Of a stretch of 64,000 bases of DNA, positions 32,563 through 43,804 are shown piece by piece; position 1 is the stretch's first letter; every line of letters begins with the position of its first letter. The stretch lies in assembly GCA_027886185.1 (NCBI GenBank), contig WOAB01000563.1, positions 5,270,001 to 5,334,000 on the forward strand, read 5' to 3'. This stretch comes from Rheum nobile. Lineage: Eukaryota > Streptophyta > Magnoliopsida > Caryophyllales > Polygonaceae. A model generated the notes under the pieces. The model ran no database searches. It worked only from the letters and a program-made list of their open reading frames with translations, and had not been told where the DNA came from. The position numbers were made by a program, and so were the translations under genes.

Positions 32563-34167
32563 TGATAGGTGTCATTTCATACACCATAACTAGTGATTAT
32601 TGACATATTTTAGATGGAGTTTTGGAGTAGATTTAGGCTAAGTCTGTAATCCAGAAGAGTAGTTGAGAAGTGAAGAAATCCAAGGTTTTACAGCTTAGAT
32701 GGAGATGATGAGGATCTGCTGGAGTTTATTGGAGAAGACTACCAACACTTGGTAGTAATGATGAGCAAGAAGAGAATAAGAAGAGGAGCTGAAGAGAGAA
32801 GAATGGCGCCCCGTGCCAGAGTCACCGCGGCCCGGCGATAAATCTCAGAGAAGGATGCCGCCCCGCGGTAGAAAGCACTGCCCCGCGGTGGGAAATCACG
32901 CCCCGTGGTCGTTTGATGGGCAAAGCAGCGGAATTGAAGGCGCCGCGCGGGTTGATGCTGGGAATTGGAAGGAGATGGGCCGTGAAGATAGAAAGGCCCA
33001 AGCTGAGGTAAAGCCCAAAGTGAAGAAAGGCTCACCGAGAATGCCACGCGTGAAGAGGCTGGAGAATTGAAGAAGAGGATGCTAAAGCGGAGTGATGACA
33101 TCAGCGAGTTGTTTGAATTGGAGATGGGCGAGTGCTGTTGTGGGCCGTGTTGCTGCTGCTTGCATTGGGCCGCTTTTGCTGCTGATTTGGGCCAAGCGAG
33201 AAAAGGAGAAATTGAAGCAGATGTTGGACGAGAAAGCTGCCGAGCGAGAATGCGGGAATTATTTCCCCAAGTCTCGATTGTTTATTTTACTATTACTTTA
33301 TTATTATTTTATTTCCTTGTAATTGGGGTTTGTGATCTTGGGCTTTAGGTTAACTCTATTTAACCTAATTCCCACAGCCTCCAGCCACAATTAGATTAGA
33401 ATTCAGTTTTAGTTCATTCCGTTTTGCCTCCGGGGTTTTCAACCCATGGAGAGCTAAACACCTTTGTTCTACTAGACGTTTGAAGCAATACAGTTGATTC
33501 GGTTGTGATATTTATATTCCTTGTTCTTATTCTTATGTGTGTTGGATTGATTCTCTTGGTTATATTGATATTGATTTATGTTGGTTCCGAGTGCATATCT
33601 AGTGGCAAACACAATTGTGCGTATAGGGGTTCCGAGCGTACAATTGTGTGTGAGAGTCAATTGCATGTTAAGTAGGGGAGTGAGTACTTGTACGTCTTTC
33701 TACTTGCATGTATCCTATATCCTTGTGTGTATTGCTATTGCTTTGTTGGTGGTAAAGTATCCCGGTCTGGTACCGCGTGACAGGCGTGACTGGCGTATTT
33801 TATCATTGGCATAGTAATAAGTCTATCGACAACTGTGAGAATCGGTAGTACTTAAGATCAGGGTGGGAACAACCATAAAAATAGTTAAAGAACTTGGATT
33901 GAATAGATTTCAGTGATCGACTTATCTCTGTATTATGGATCTCGTTCTAGTAGAACTACTTTCCCCATTCATATTTTCTCATCAACTACACTTGTTTACT
34001 TTGTTTTGCTTGATAACCAAAAACCCCTTTGCTTGTTACTTTGCATGCTTACTAACACATGAATTGATCACTTCCTCCCTGTGGATTCGACCCTTGCTTG
34101 CCTCTACTACTTGTTTAGGTTTGGTAGGATTTTATTTGTTTAGGTGTCACGACGACAACCCCTATCA
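32563..34167 (+). repeat. Element B 3' LTR (1605 bp)
   Basis: Pairs with 27915-29562. Lacks about 60 bp present at 28918-28978 of the 5' LTR and has about 20 bp extra near 32951. Confidence 0.93.
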
Positions 34168-34172
34168 TTCCC

Positions 34173-34889
34173 ATCCTGATCTTGATTAACTACCAATTCA
34201 GATAGTTGTTGATAGTACTTACTACAAGATCAATGGAAGAAAACATTACCACTAATAAAGCAATAGCAATGCACACAAGGATATAGGATACATGCAAATA
34301 GAAGAAAACCTTACTACTTAACATGCAAATGATTCTCACTCACAATTGCGCACTCGTATTCCACTATATGCAACAATCATGTATGCTACTAGATATGCAC
34401 TCGTATTCCACTATATGCAAACCTTAGAAATTGATAAATATTACTCAACCTAGTTGATCAGGCTATGAAGAATAACAATGAATCAATATTCAATATAACC
34501 AAGAGAATCAAACCAACACATATAAGAATAGGAACAAGGAATAGAAACCTCACAAAAACATCAACTGTATTGCTTCAAACGTCTAGTAGAACAAAGGGAA
34601 ATTAGTGCTCCATTCAGATGCAAATGAAACCCTAATGAGAAAGAAAACAACGATGCTAAAAGTCTGATGTAAAGTCTCTGCCCACTCAAGACCTAGAAAA
34701 AGGTCTTAAATAGGCTTAGGAAATAAGTTTAACCTAACTAAAATAGCAAGGGAAATAAAATAACAGAAATAAGAAAGTCCGAAAATGCATAAAAGGAAAT
34801 AATGTCTTCTGGTCACGAGGCATTATGTGCCCACCGCGGGGCGTCAGCTTCCACCGCAGGGCGGTGGCTTCTTTTGGCGCGGCCAGCAT
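34173..34889 (-). repeat. Element C left LTR, inner part, truncated
   Basis: Continues 27590-27914 beyond element B and matches 42775-43490 almost base for base. It stops at GGCCAGCAT, short of the LTR start. The junction shares GCAT with the end of the opposite LTR, a microhomology. Confidence 0.85.
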
Positions 34890-34908
34890 ATTTTAGCCAA
34901 GTCAAATT

Positions 34909-34927
34909 TGGCGCCGTTGCCGGAGAA
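34909..34927 (+). other. Element D primer binding site
   Basis: TTTGGCGCCGTTGCCGGAGA, one base different from the site in A and B. It is preceded by only about 17 bp of plus-oriented LTR end, showing that D lost its 5' LTR. Confidence 0.8.
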
Positions 34928-34980
34928 GTTTTCTGTTTTGTTGTGTGTTTTTGTGATTGACTTTGGAGGAGACCTATCTT

Positions 34981-36524
34981 ATGGTCGACACTCGTTCTAC
35001 TGACTCTCCTCTAGCTGCTTTTGATCCAGAAATCGACAGATCATTCTGTGCGAACCTACGCGATCAAGGTGAAGAAGAAGCATAGTTTGAAACAGTTGAG
35101 ACGGTTGAGCCAGTTGACATTCCTCCTGCTGCAATGGCCGAAACTCTGAGAGAGCTGACTGAACCGAACATTGGGGCACAACCCCCCTTGGCTGTCGTCA
35201 TTCCTGCACTTGACGAAGGGGTGAACTTTGAGCTGAAATCTGGAGTTGTTGCTTATCTCCCGAAATTCCATGGTTTGAGTGGAGAGGACCCGATATCTCA
35301 TCTGGGTAAATTCCACAATGTCTGCATGACTATGAAGCCAAGTAATGTGACGGAGGATCAAATCAAGATGAGAGCCTTTGGTTTTTCTTTGCTAGACTCT
35401 GCTAGCGACTGGTATTATCACTTGCCGCCAGGGACCATAGATACCTGGACTAAACTGCACAAGGCGTTTCTTGACAAGTACTTCCCAACAAAGAAGGCGA
35501 ATGCTTTGAAAAAGGCAATTGCTAACATTGAGCAGGGTGCTGATGAAACGCTATATGACTATCTTGAGCGGTACAAGAGGCTTTGCTCTAGCTGTCCGTT
35601 CCACGGATATGCCAAACAGGATCTTGTCTCTACTTACACAATGGTCTGCTCGATCAAGAGAGAAGGATGGTTGACGCTGCATGCGGTGGAAGCATTCTTA
35701 ATCTGACACCGGACGCAGCCATGGCAAGATTTCAGGAGATGAGTGAGAGTACCAGGAGCTTTGGTAAGACGTACCAGAGAAAGGGGGTCAATGCTGTGAC
35801 TCTTGCAGGATCTAGCCCTGTGCTGAATGAGTTAGCTGAGTTGAAGGAGATGGTGAAGAGAATGGCAAACCAAAACACTCCTCAACAAGTCAAAGCATGT
35901 GGGATTTGCTGTGATCAATTCCACCCTATTGATTCTTGTCCTTATCTACAGGAAGAAGGTACTGCTGAAGTAAATATTGTAGGAGGTTACGGACCTCCTA
36001 GACCGCGTTTTGATGGACAACCCAACTACAATCCGAGAGGGCGAGACCACCCGGGTTTCAGATGGAGCAACCCACAAGGTGGTCAACAGCCAGTACAACA
36101 GCAATACCAGCAGAGAGTCCCATACCAACAGAGGCCTCAAGGCCAAAACTCTGGTGCTACTACTGAAGAGATGCTCAGGACCCTGACTCAACACTTCGCC
36201 ACTCATGTTCAGACTGAATCGAGCATACAGAATATGGAGAGGCAGATTGGCCAACTGGCTGATGTTGTGACAAAGATTGACCAGAGGACATCAAACTCCT
36301 TGCCATCTCAGACCACAGTGAATCCAAGGGAAAATGTGAGTGCCATCACCCTCAGAAGTGGTAAGCAACTGGTTGTTCCTCCTATTGTTGTAAAGGAGAG
36401 CGAATTTGAGATGGAGAATATCGGTGACCGCCCCGCGGTGACACTGACCGCGACCCGGCGGCGAGCCTCAGTAATTCCACCGCGACCTCACCGCCCCGCG
36501 GCAATGACCACCGCCCCGCGGTGA
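34981..36524 (+). pseudogene. Element D gag
   Basis: ATG at 34981 (MVDTRSTDSPLAAFDPEID). A TAG at about 35083 replaces a Glu codon seen in the C copy, and a one-base loss near 35629 shifts the frame after KQDLV. Between these, 35134-35628 and 35667-36524 hold the gag core (GVNFELKSGVVAYLPKFHGL, AFLDKYFPTKKANALKK, YLERYKRLCSSCPFHGYAKQ), the Cys motif (KACGICCDQFHPIDSCP), a Gln-rich stretch, and NVSAITLRSGKQL. The frame closes in the GC-palindrome zone (36420-36545). Forms particles in intact relatives; here broken at two points. Confidence 0.85.
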
Positions 36525-36705
36525 GACTACCGCGACCCAGCCTCCAAAATCCTAGCTCTGCCGAAGAGGTCTGTGTTGATAATTATGTTCGTCCGGTTTT
36601 TCCCCCTCTTGGTTCCGAGAAGCCACCAGCACCTTTCCCGAGGCGCTAAAGGCTAGAAGGGTCACCGACGACAATGATCTGTTCGAGACGTTCTGAAACT
36701 GTGAG

Positions 36706-37692
36706 GTGAACATCCCTCTTCTCAAGCTTATTAAGGTTATCCCTCGGTATGCCAAGTTTTTGAAGGAGTTGTGCACCGTTAAGAGGACACAAAAGCTGAA
36801 GGTCCAGAAGAAGGTTTCGGTTGGTGAACATGTCTCGGCGGTATTTCAAAGGCATATGCCTGAGAAGTACAATGATCCATGTACGTTCACTATCCCTATT
36901 GCTATAGGTGAGCATCGATTTGAGAAAGCCTTGCTAGACTTGGGTGCCTCTATTAATGTTTTGCCTTATTCATTGATTGAAGATTTAGGAGTAGGACCTT
37001 TGCATGATACGAATATTGTGATTCAACTTGCTGATGGTTCTTGTGTGCCTCCTAAGGGTATTGTGGAGGATATTCTTGTTAAGATAGGTCCTTTAATTTT
37101 CCCTGCTGATTTCTTCGTAATGGATATGGACTATGATGAGCAGGTTGCTCCTGTTATGTTAGGTCGACCTTTTATGAAAACATCCATGACAAAGATTGAT
37201 GTGGATAGTGGAACTTTGACTACAGAGTTCGATGGAATAACTTTTGAGCATAATATTCATAAGGCCAACCCCATTGAATTGCCTTTCCTTTGCTGCATTA
37301 GTGATATTGATAATCCTATTCAGAAAAATGTTAAGACTAGTACAGTAGAGACCATAGTTGAATTTTCTGCTATTGCTGAACCTATTGATTTGCATGAGCA
37401 TGATGTCTTACTTGATGACATAGGAGAGTCTATTCCCTCTATTTTGGGCACTTGCCCCCCTGCACTAACCATACAAGGCAGTAAGCCTTCATCTAGTGTC
37501 GTGCAGCATGATCAAGTCAAGCTCTGTCGGCCCCCACATCACTCTAAGTATGGGGGAGATGCTCCAAAGGAAGCTATTATGGAGTCATTGGCCAAGAGGG
37601 AGCATGGTCTAAGGTTCAAGCCTTTCCATAGAAGGTTCCAGCAGGAGGAGACAAGTAAGAGGATTCCAAAGGGATCCTGTTCTAGGTGGTAG
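36706..37692 (+). CDS. Element D retroviral-type aspartic protease frame, 328 residues
   Basis: Open frame with the protease active-site motif LLDLGASINVLPYSL (Asp78), flap-like QLADGSCVPPKGIVEDILV and the conserved VMLGRPFMKTSMTKIDVDSG. The C-terminal 140 residues have no domain I recognise; reverse transcriptase would follow here in autonomous relatives, but the frame ends and the CGGGAGGCAACCCG motif follows within 50 bp. The upstream linker (36525-36705) is frameshifted, so this is a separate frame now. Start chosen as the first Met of the frame; the real protein was part of a gag fusion. Confidence 0.6.
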   Translation: MNIPLLKLIKVIPRYAKFLKELCTVKRTQKLKVQKKVSVGEHVSAVFQRHMPEKYNDPCTFTIPIAIGEHRFEKALLDLGASINVLPYSLIEDLGVGPLHDTNIVIQLADGSCVPPKGIVEDILVKIGPLIFPADFFVMDMDYDEQVAPVMLGRPFMKTSMTKIDVDSGTLTTEFDGITFEHNIHKANPIELPFLCCISDIDNPIQKNVKTSTVETIVEFSAIAEPIDLHEHDVLLDDIGESIPSILGTCPPALTIQGSKPSSSVVQHDQVKLCRPPHHSKYGGDAPKEAIMESLAKREHGLRFKPFHRRFQQEETSKRIPKGSCSRW

Positions 37693-39037
37693 TTGATTTG
37701 AAGTACGTCGAGCCAACGACGTTAACTAAGGCGCTGTCCGGGAGGCAACCCGAGGTAGTTTTTCCTTGATTTTTCTTTCTCTTTGATTAATTTCGTAGTT
37801 TCTTTGGCTTTGTTTCGTTCGCCTGTCACTAACATTTCAGGTACGAAAGTAAATGGAGAGGAGACGGTATTCCCAGTTATCTCACCGCGACCCGGTGACA
37901 AATCCGCCGCCCCACGGTGAATTTCTGGTATACTTTTCTCAACTCCGAGAAAAAAAAAAGTTTTTCCGAGCTGTCCAGATTTCCAATGGAGATGGTGCGC
38001 ATCATGTTGTCACGGAGGAAACCTTAGCCCTATACTTGATTTGACAACGATGATGGCCGTACAGTCGACAACTGATGAGGAGGAACACCAGAGCCCACAC
38101 CACGATGACATCTGGGCCCATAGTTGAAGGTCGTGCAGCCCTGATGTCCTTGATGACCACCACACCTTACAGTGGTCCCCTATGGTTGCACGATAGAATT
38201 GAGATGAAGACACCCGCCTAACACCAGATCCCTGTGCATATCTGGAGTACACCGCCAGCGATCACATACAGTGTCCAAGCAGCTCAGCGGCGTTTGTGAG
38301 TTATTTTTTGTTTTTCCCTATGCTTCTATTCTTTTGTCTTTCATTACATTGAGGACAATGCAATGTTTAAGCATGGGGGAAGAGTTCTATACTTGCTACG
38401 TCGTTGAGGAGAAAAATGAATAAAAAGAGAAAAAGCCAAAATTTTCAAAAAAAAAAGGCTAACATTGAAATCCTGGGATAGGTCGAAAACCCGAAAGGGC
38501 GGCCTAGGCAATAAGCAGGTGGCTTGGACCAGCATTAGGCTGGGGTAACAATTGGTCAAGAGTGACGTGAGCTTATGTGAGTACATCTATTGGAAAATGA
38601 AATGAGTGGCTTGGTGAAAACCCGAGAGGGCGCCTTGGAAAAATGAGCGAAAAGAAGAAGAGTGATTTATAGGAATCCTCATTTTACTTGGTGAGGCGTC
38701 ATAAGAAGAGGAGATATAAGGAGGATTCGGGTAGGTCACTCTGGAGCGATAAGAAGATAGATGGGATATAGGATTAGATTTTGATTCACTCTATGGTATT
38801 TAGGGATAAGCTTGGGGGAAGTACTATGCTTTCCTTTTAGCTTGATTGTGTGGGGTGTTGATTGTATGCTGTGTTGTGCTGTGCATATTATTTTGGTTGT
38901 CTGGAGCTGATTATTGAGATGTTGTAGTTGCTGGTGTCATATTTTCTTATACTTCCTGAGACCTTGGTGTTTGATTGAGGGAGTAGGTTTATCATTAGCT
39001 TACTCGGGACGAGTAAAGGTCTAAGTATGGGGGATTT
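37693..39037 (+). promoter_or_regulatory. Element D 3' non-coding region with ordered hairpins
   Basis: CGGG-AGGCAA-CCCG at 37739-37752, CATTG-AGGA-CAATG at 38347-38360, CCC-GAAA-GGG at 38490-38499, CCAGC-ATTAG-GCTGG at 38529-38543 and CCC-GAGA-GGG at 38621-38630. The last differs from B by A to G in the loop yet stays a GNRA tetraloop. Purine tract TATGGGGGATTT precedes the LTR. Confidence 0.6.
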
Positions 39038-40375
39038 TGATAGGTGTCATTTCATGCACCTTTACTAGCAATTATTAGCATTATTTGGAGGAGTTTATGA
39101 TCAGATTTGAGGCTAAGTCTGTAATCCAGAAGATGTGGAGAGAATTGAAGATATCCAGGAATTTACAGCTTAGATGGAGATGGATGAGGATCCGCTTGAA
39201 GACTAATTGGAGAAGGCTACCAACACTTGGTAGTATAGAAGAGCGGAAGAGAAGAAGAAGAGCTGAAGAAAGGAGTGGGCGAACTGCTACCGCCCCGCGC
39301 CAGAGACACCGCGACCCGGCGGTGGGTCTCAGAGAAGAGCTGGTCGCGCCAGAAGAAGCCATCGCCCCGCGGTGGATCTTACCGCCCCGCGGTGGGCACA
39401 TAACGCCTCGCGGCCAGAAGACATTATTTCCTTTTATGCATTTTCGAACTTTCTTATTTCTATTATTTTATTTCCCTTGCTATTTTCGTTAGGTTAAACT
39501 TATTTCCTAAGCCTATTTAAGACCTCTTTCTAGGTTAAGAGGCAGAGACTTTACATCAGACTTTTAGCATCGTTGTTTTCTTTCTCATTAGGGTTTCATT
39601 TGCATCTGAATGGAGCACTAATTTCCCTTTGTTCTACTAGACGTTTGAAGCAATACAGTTGATGTGTTTGTGAGGTTTCTATTCCTTGTTCCTATTCTTA
39701 TATGTGTTGGTTTGATTCTCTTGGTTATATTGAATATTGATTCATTGTTATTCTTCATAGCCTGATCAACTAGGTTGAGTAATATTTATCAATTGCTAGG
39801 GTTTGCATATAGTGGAATACGAGTGCATATCTAGTAGCATACACGATTGTTGCATATAGTGGAATACGAGTGCGCAATTGTGAGTGAGAATCATTTGCAT
39901 GTTAAGTAGTAAGGTTTTCTTCTATTTGCATGTATCTTATATCCTTGTGTGCATTGCTATTGCTTTATTAGTGGTAAGGTTTTCTTCCATTGATATTGTA
40001 GTAAGTACTATCAACAACTGTCTGAATTGGTAGTTAATCAAGATCAAGATGGGAACAACCATAAGAATAGTGAAAGAACTTGGATTTAATAGATTTCTGT
40101 GATCAAATTATATCTCTGTATTGTGGATCTCGTTCTAGTGAAACTACTTCCCCCAATCATATTCTTAAGTCAATTAAACCTGTTTACTTTACTCTGCTTG
40201 ATAACCAAAACCCCCTTTCCTTGTTACTTGTTAATCATAATTGCATACTTCATCAGATCTTCCCTGTGGGTTCGACCCTTACTTGCTTGCTATACATCTA
40301 TTTAGTAGGTTGTTAGGACTTTTACTTTGACTAGGCCATTCAACGATATTTGCATTGCATATTTCGGCCACGTCA
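39038..40375 (+). repeat. Element D 3' LTR (1338 bp)
   Basis: Begins TGATAGGTGTCATTTCATG and ends TTTCGGCCACGTCA. GC palindromes at 39285-39415. Matches 42455-43804 in reverse complement. Confidence 0.9.
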
Positions 40376-40424
40376 AATTGGAGAAGGCTACCAACACTTG
40401 GTAGTTTAGAAGAGCGGAAGATGG
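40376..40424. other. Junction fragment copied from the LTR interior
   Basis: AATTGGAGAAGGCTACCAAC and following bases repeat the D LTR interior at about 39208-39252, directly after the LTR end. It links the plus and minus half-elements and marks a second template-switch-like breakpoint. Confidence 0.7.
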
Positions 40425-42377
40425 ATGATGAAAGAGACATGTTCACCAACCGAAACCTTCTTCTGGACCTTCAGCTTTTGTGTCCTCTTAACGGTGCACA
40501 ACTCCTTCAAAAACTTGGCATACCGAGGGATAGCCTTAATAAGCTTGAGAAGAGGGATGTTCATCTCACAGTTTCGGAACGTCTCGAACAGATCATTGTC
40601 GTTGGCGACCCTTCTAGCCTTTAGCGCCTCGGGAAAAGGTGTTGGTGGCTTCTCGGAACCAAGAGGGGGAAAAACCGGACGAATATAATTATCAACACAG
40701 ACCTCTTCGGCAGAGCTGGGATTTTGGAGGCTGGGTCGCGGTAGTCTCACCGCGGGGCTATGGTCATTGCCGCGGGGCGGTGAGGTCGCGGTGGAATTAC
40801 TGAGGATCGTCGCCGGGTCGCGGTCAGTGTCGCTACGGGGCGGTGACATGCATGCTTCTTCACTGGCCTCAGATCCAACTCGCCGCCGGGTCGCGGTCAG
40901 TGTCGCCTCGGGGCGGTCACCGATATTCTCCATCTCAAATTCACTCTCCTTTACAGCAATAGGAGGAACGACCAATTGCTTACCACTTTTGAGGGTGATA
41001 GCACTCACATTTTCCCTTGGATTCACTGTGGTCTGAGATGGCAAGGAGTTTGATGTCCTCTGGTCAATCTTTATCACAACATCAGCCAGTTGGCCAATCT
41101 GCCTCTCCATATTCTTTATGCTCGATTCAGTAGTCTGAACATGAGTGGCGAAGTGTTGAGTTAGGGTCCTGAGCATCTCTTCAGTAGTAGCACCAGAGTT
41201 TTGGCCTTGAGGCCTCTGTTGGTATGGGACTCTCTGCTGGTATTGCTGTTGTACTAGCTGTTGACCACCTTGTGGGTCACTCCATCTGAAACCTGGGTGG
41301 TCTCTCCCTCTCGGATTATAGTTGGGTTGTCCATCAAAACGCGGTCTAGGGGGTCCGTAACCTCCTACAACATTTACTTCAGCAATACCTTCTTCCTGTA
41401 GCTGAGGACAAGCATCAGTAGGGTGGAATTGATCACATCAAATCCCACATGCTTTGACTTGTTGAGGAGTGTTTTGGTTTGCCATTCTCTTCACCATCTC
41501 CTTCAACTCAGCTAACTCATTCAGCACAGGGCTAGATCATGTAGGAGTCACAGCATTGACCCCCTTTCTCTGGTACGTCTTACCAAAGTTCCTGGTACTC
41601 TCACTCATCTCCTGAAATCTTGCCATGACTACGTCCGGTGTCAGATTAAGAATGCTCCCAGCGCATGCAGCGTCAACCATCCTTCTCTCTTGATCGAGCA
41701 GACCATTGTGTAAGTAGAGAACAAGATCCTGTTTGGCGTATCCGTGGAACGGACAGCTAGAGCAAAGCCTCTTGTACCGCTCAAGATAGTCGTATAGCGT
41801 TTCATCAGCACCCTGCTCAATGTTAGCAATTGCCTTTTTCAAAGCATTCACCTTCTTTGTTGGGAAGTACTTGTCAAGAAACGCCTTGTGCAGTTTAGTC
41901 TAGGTATATATGGTCCCTGGCAGCAAGTGATAATACCAGTCGCTAGCAGAGTCTAGCAAAGAAAAACCAAAGGCTCTCATCTTTGATTTGATCCTCCATC
42001 ACATTCCTTGGCTTCATAGTCATGCAGACATTGTGGAATTTACCCAGATGAGATATCGGATCCTCTCCACTCAAACCATGGAATTTCGGGAGATAAGCAA
42101 CAACTCCAGATTTCAGCTCAAAGTTCACCCCTTCGTCAAGTGTAGGGATGACGACAGCCAAGGGGGGTTGTGCCCCAATGTTCGGTTCAGTCAGCTCTCT
42201 CAGAGTTTCGGCCATTGCAGCAGGAGGAATGTCAACTGGCTCAACCGTCTCAACTGTCTCAACTGTTTCAAACTCTGCTTCTTCTTCACCTTGATCGCAT
42301 AGGTTCACACGGAATGATCTGTCGATTTCTGGATCAAAAGCAGCTAGAGGAGAGTCAGTAGAACGAGTGTCGACCAT
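40406..42377 (-). pseudogene. Element C gag and protease start, inverted copy
   Basis: Start ATG at 42377 on the minus strand (MVDTRSTDSPLAAFDPEID). Frames 42377-41943, 41851-41537 and 41176-40406 carry the same gag core, Cys region and LRSGK-like linker (written TLKSGKQL) as element D. Frameshifts near 41990 and 41900, and a disrupted Cys motif near 41440, break it. The last frame stops after VSVGEHVS, before the protease active site. The near-identity with D shows these are arms of one inverted structure. Confidence 0.8.
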
Positions 42378-42433
42378 AAGATAGGTCTCCACCAAAGTCA
42401 ATCACAAAAACACACACAAAAAACAGAAAACTT

Positions 42434-42454
42434 CCCTGGCAACGGCGTCAAATT
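42434..42454 (-). other. Element C primer binding site (altered)
   Basis: On the minus strand TTTGACGCCGTTGCCAGGGA follows the LTR. It differs from the A/B site at two G to A positions, so priming would be impaired. Confidence 0.75.
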
Positions 42455-43804
42455 TGACATGGCTGAAATATGCAATGCAAATATCGTTGAATGGCCTAGT
42501 CAAAGTAAAAGTCCTAACAACCTACTAAACAAATGTATAGCAAGCAAGTAAGGGTCGAACCCACATGGAAGATCTGATGAAGTATGCAATTATGATTAAC
42601 AAGTAACAAGGAAAGGTGGTTTTGGTTATCAAGCAGAGCAAAGTAAACAGGATTAATTGACTTAAGAATATGATTGGGGGAAGTAGTTCCACTAGAACGA
42701 GATCCACAATACGTAGATGTAATTTGATCACATAAATCTATTAAATCCAAGTTCTTTCACTATTCTTATGGTTATTCCCATCTTGATCTTGATTAACTAC
42801 CAATTCAGACAGTTGTTGATAGTACTTACTACAATATCAATGGAAGAAAACCTTACCACTAATAAAGCAATAGCAATGCACACAAGGATATAGGATACAT
42901 GCAAATAGAAGAAAACCTTACTACTTAACATGCAAATGATTCTCACTCACAATTGCGCACTTGTATTCCACTATATGCAACAATCGTGTATGCTACTAGA
43001 TATGCACTCGTATTCCACTATATGCAAACCCTAGCAATTGATAAATATTACTCAACCTAGTTGATCAGGCTATGAAGAATAACAATGAATCAATATTCAA
43101 TATAACCAAGAGAATCAAACCAACACATATAAGAATAGGAACAAGGAATAGAAACCTCACAAACACATCAACTGTATTGCTTCAAACGTCTAGTAGAACA
43201 AAGGGAAATTAATGCTCCATTCAGATGCAAATGAAACCCTAATGAGAAAGAAAACAACGATGCTAAAAGTCTGATGTAAAGTCTCTGCCCACTCAAGACC
43301 TAGAAAAAGGTCTTAAATAGGCTTAGGAAATAAGTTTAACCTAACTAAAATAGCAAGGGAAATAAAATAATAGAAATAAGAAAGTCCGAAAATGCATAAA
43401 AGGAAATAATGTCTTCTGGTCGCGGCGTTATGTGCCCACCGCGGGGCATCAGCTTCCACCGCGGGGCGGTGGCTTCTTTTGGCACGGCCAGCATCCTTCT
43501 CTGAGACCCACCGTCGGGTCGCGGTGTCTCTGGAGCGGGGCGGTAGCAGTTCACCCACTCCTTTCTTCAGCTCTTCTTCTTCTCTTCCGCTCTTCTATAC
43601 TACCAAGTGTTGGTAGCCTTCTCCAATTAGTCTTCAAGCGGATCCTCATCCATCTTCATCATCTCCATCTAAGTTGTAAGTTCCTGGATATCTTCAATTC
43701 TCTCAACATCTTCTGGATTACAGACTTAGCCTCAAATCTGATCATAAACTCCTCCAAATAATGCTAATAATTGCTAGTAAAGGTGCATGAAATGACACCT
43801 ATCA
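42455..43804 (-). repeat. Element C 5' LTR (1350 bp, right side)
   Basis: Complete minus-oriented LTR ending GACACCTATCA at the ATATG target duplication. GC palindromes at 43425-43555. Confidence 0.9.

Larger units (their letters stand above)
27915..34167 (+). mobile_element. Athila-like non-autonomous element B
   Basis: LTRs 27915-29562 and 32563-34167 are flanked by the perfect 5-bp duplication TTCCC (27910-27914, 34168-34172). The primer site TTGGCGCCGTTGCCGGGGA is at 29565-29583; the purine-rich GTGTGGGGATATT precedes the 3' LTR. One long frame (29691-31154) replaces gag-pol. No RT, RNase H or integrase. The LTRs differ by a few substitutions plus two indels (about 60 bp lost in the 3' LTR near 33584, about 20 bp lost in the 5' LTR near 28298). 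It is the youngest insertion in this stack by position. Confidence 0.93.
27590..43804 (-). mobile_element. Composite element C/D: LTR elements joined head to head
   Basis: The whole block is bounded by the 5-bp duplication ATATG (27585-27589 and 43805-43809). From left to right: a minus-oriented LTR (27590-27914 and 34173-34889, split by B and truncated); a plus-oriented internal region (34890-39037); a plus LTR (39038-40375); a short LTR-derived fragment (about 40376-40424); a minus internal region (40425-42454); and a complete minus LTR (42455-43804). So one target duplication encloses two inverted half-elements of the same family. A single normal insertion cannot give this; template switching or rearrangement after insertion is inferred. 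Confidence 0.8.
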
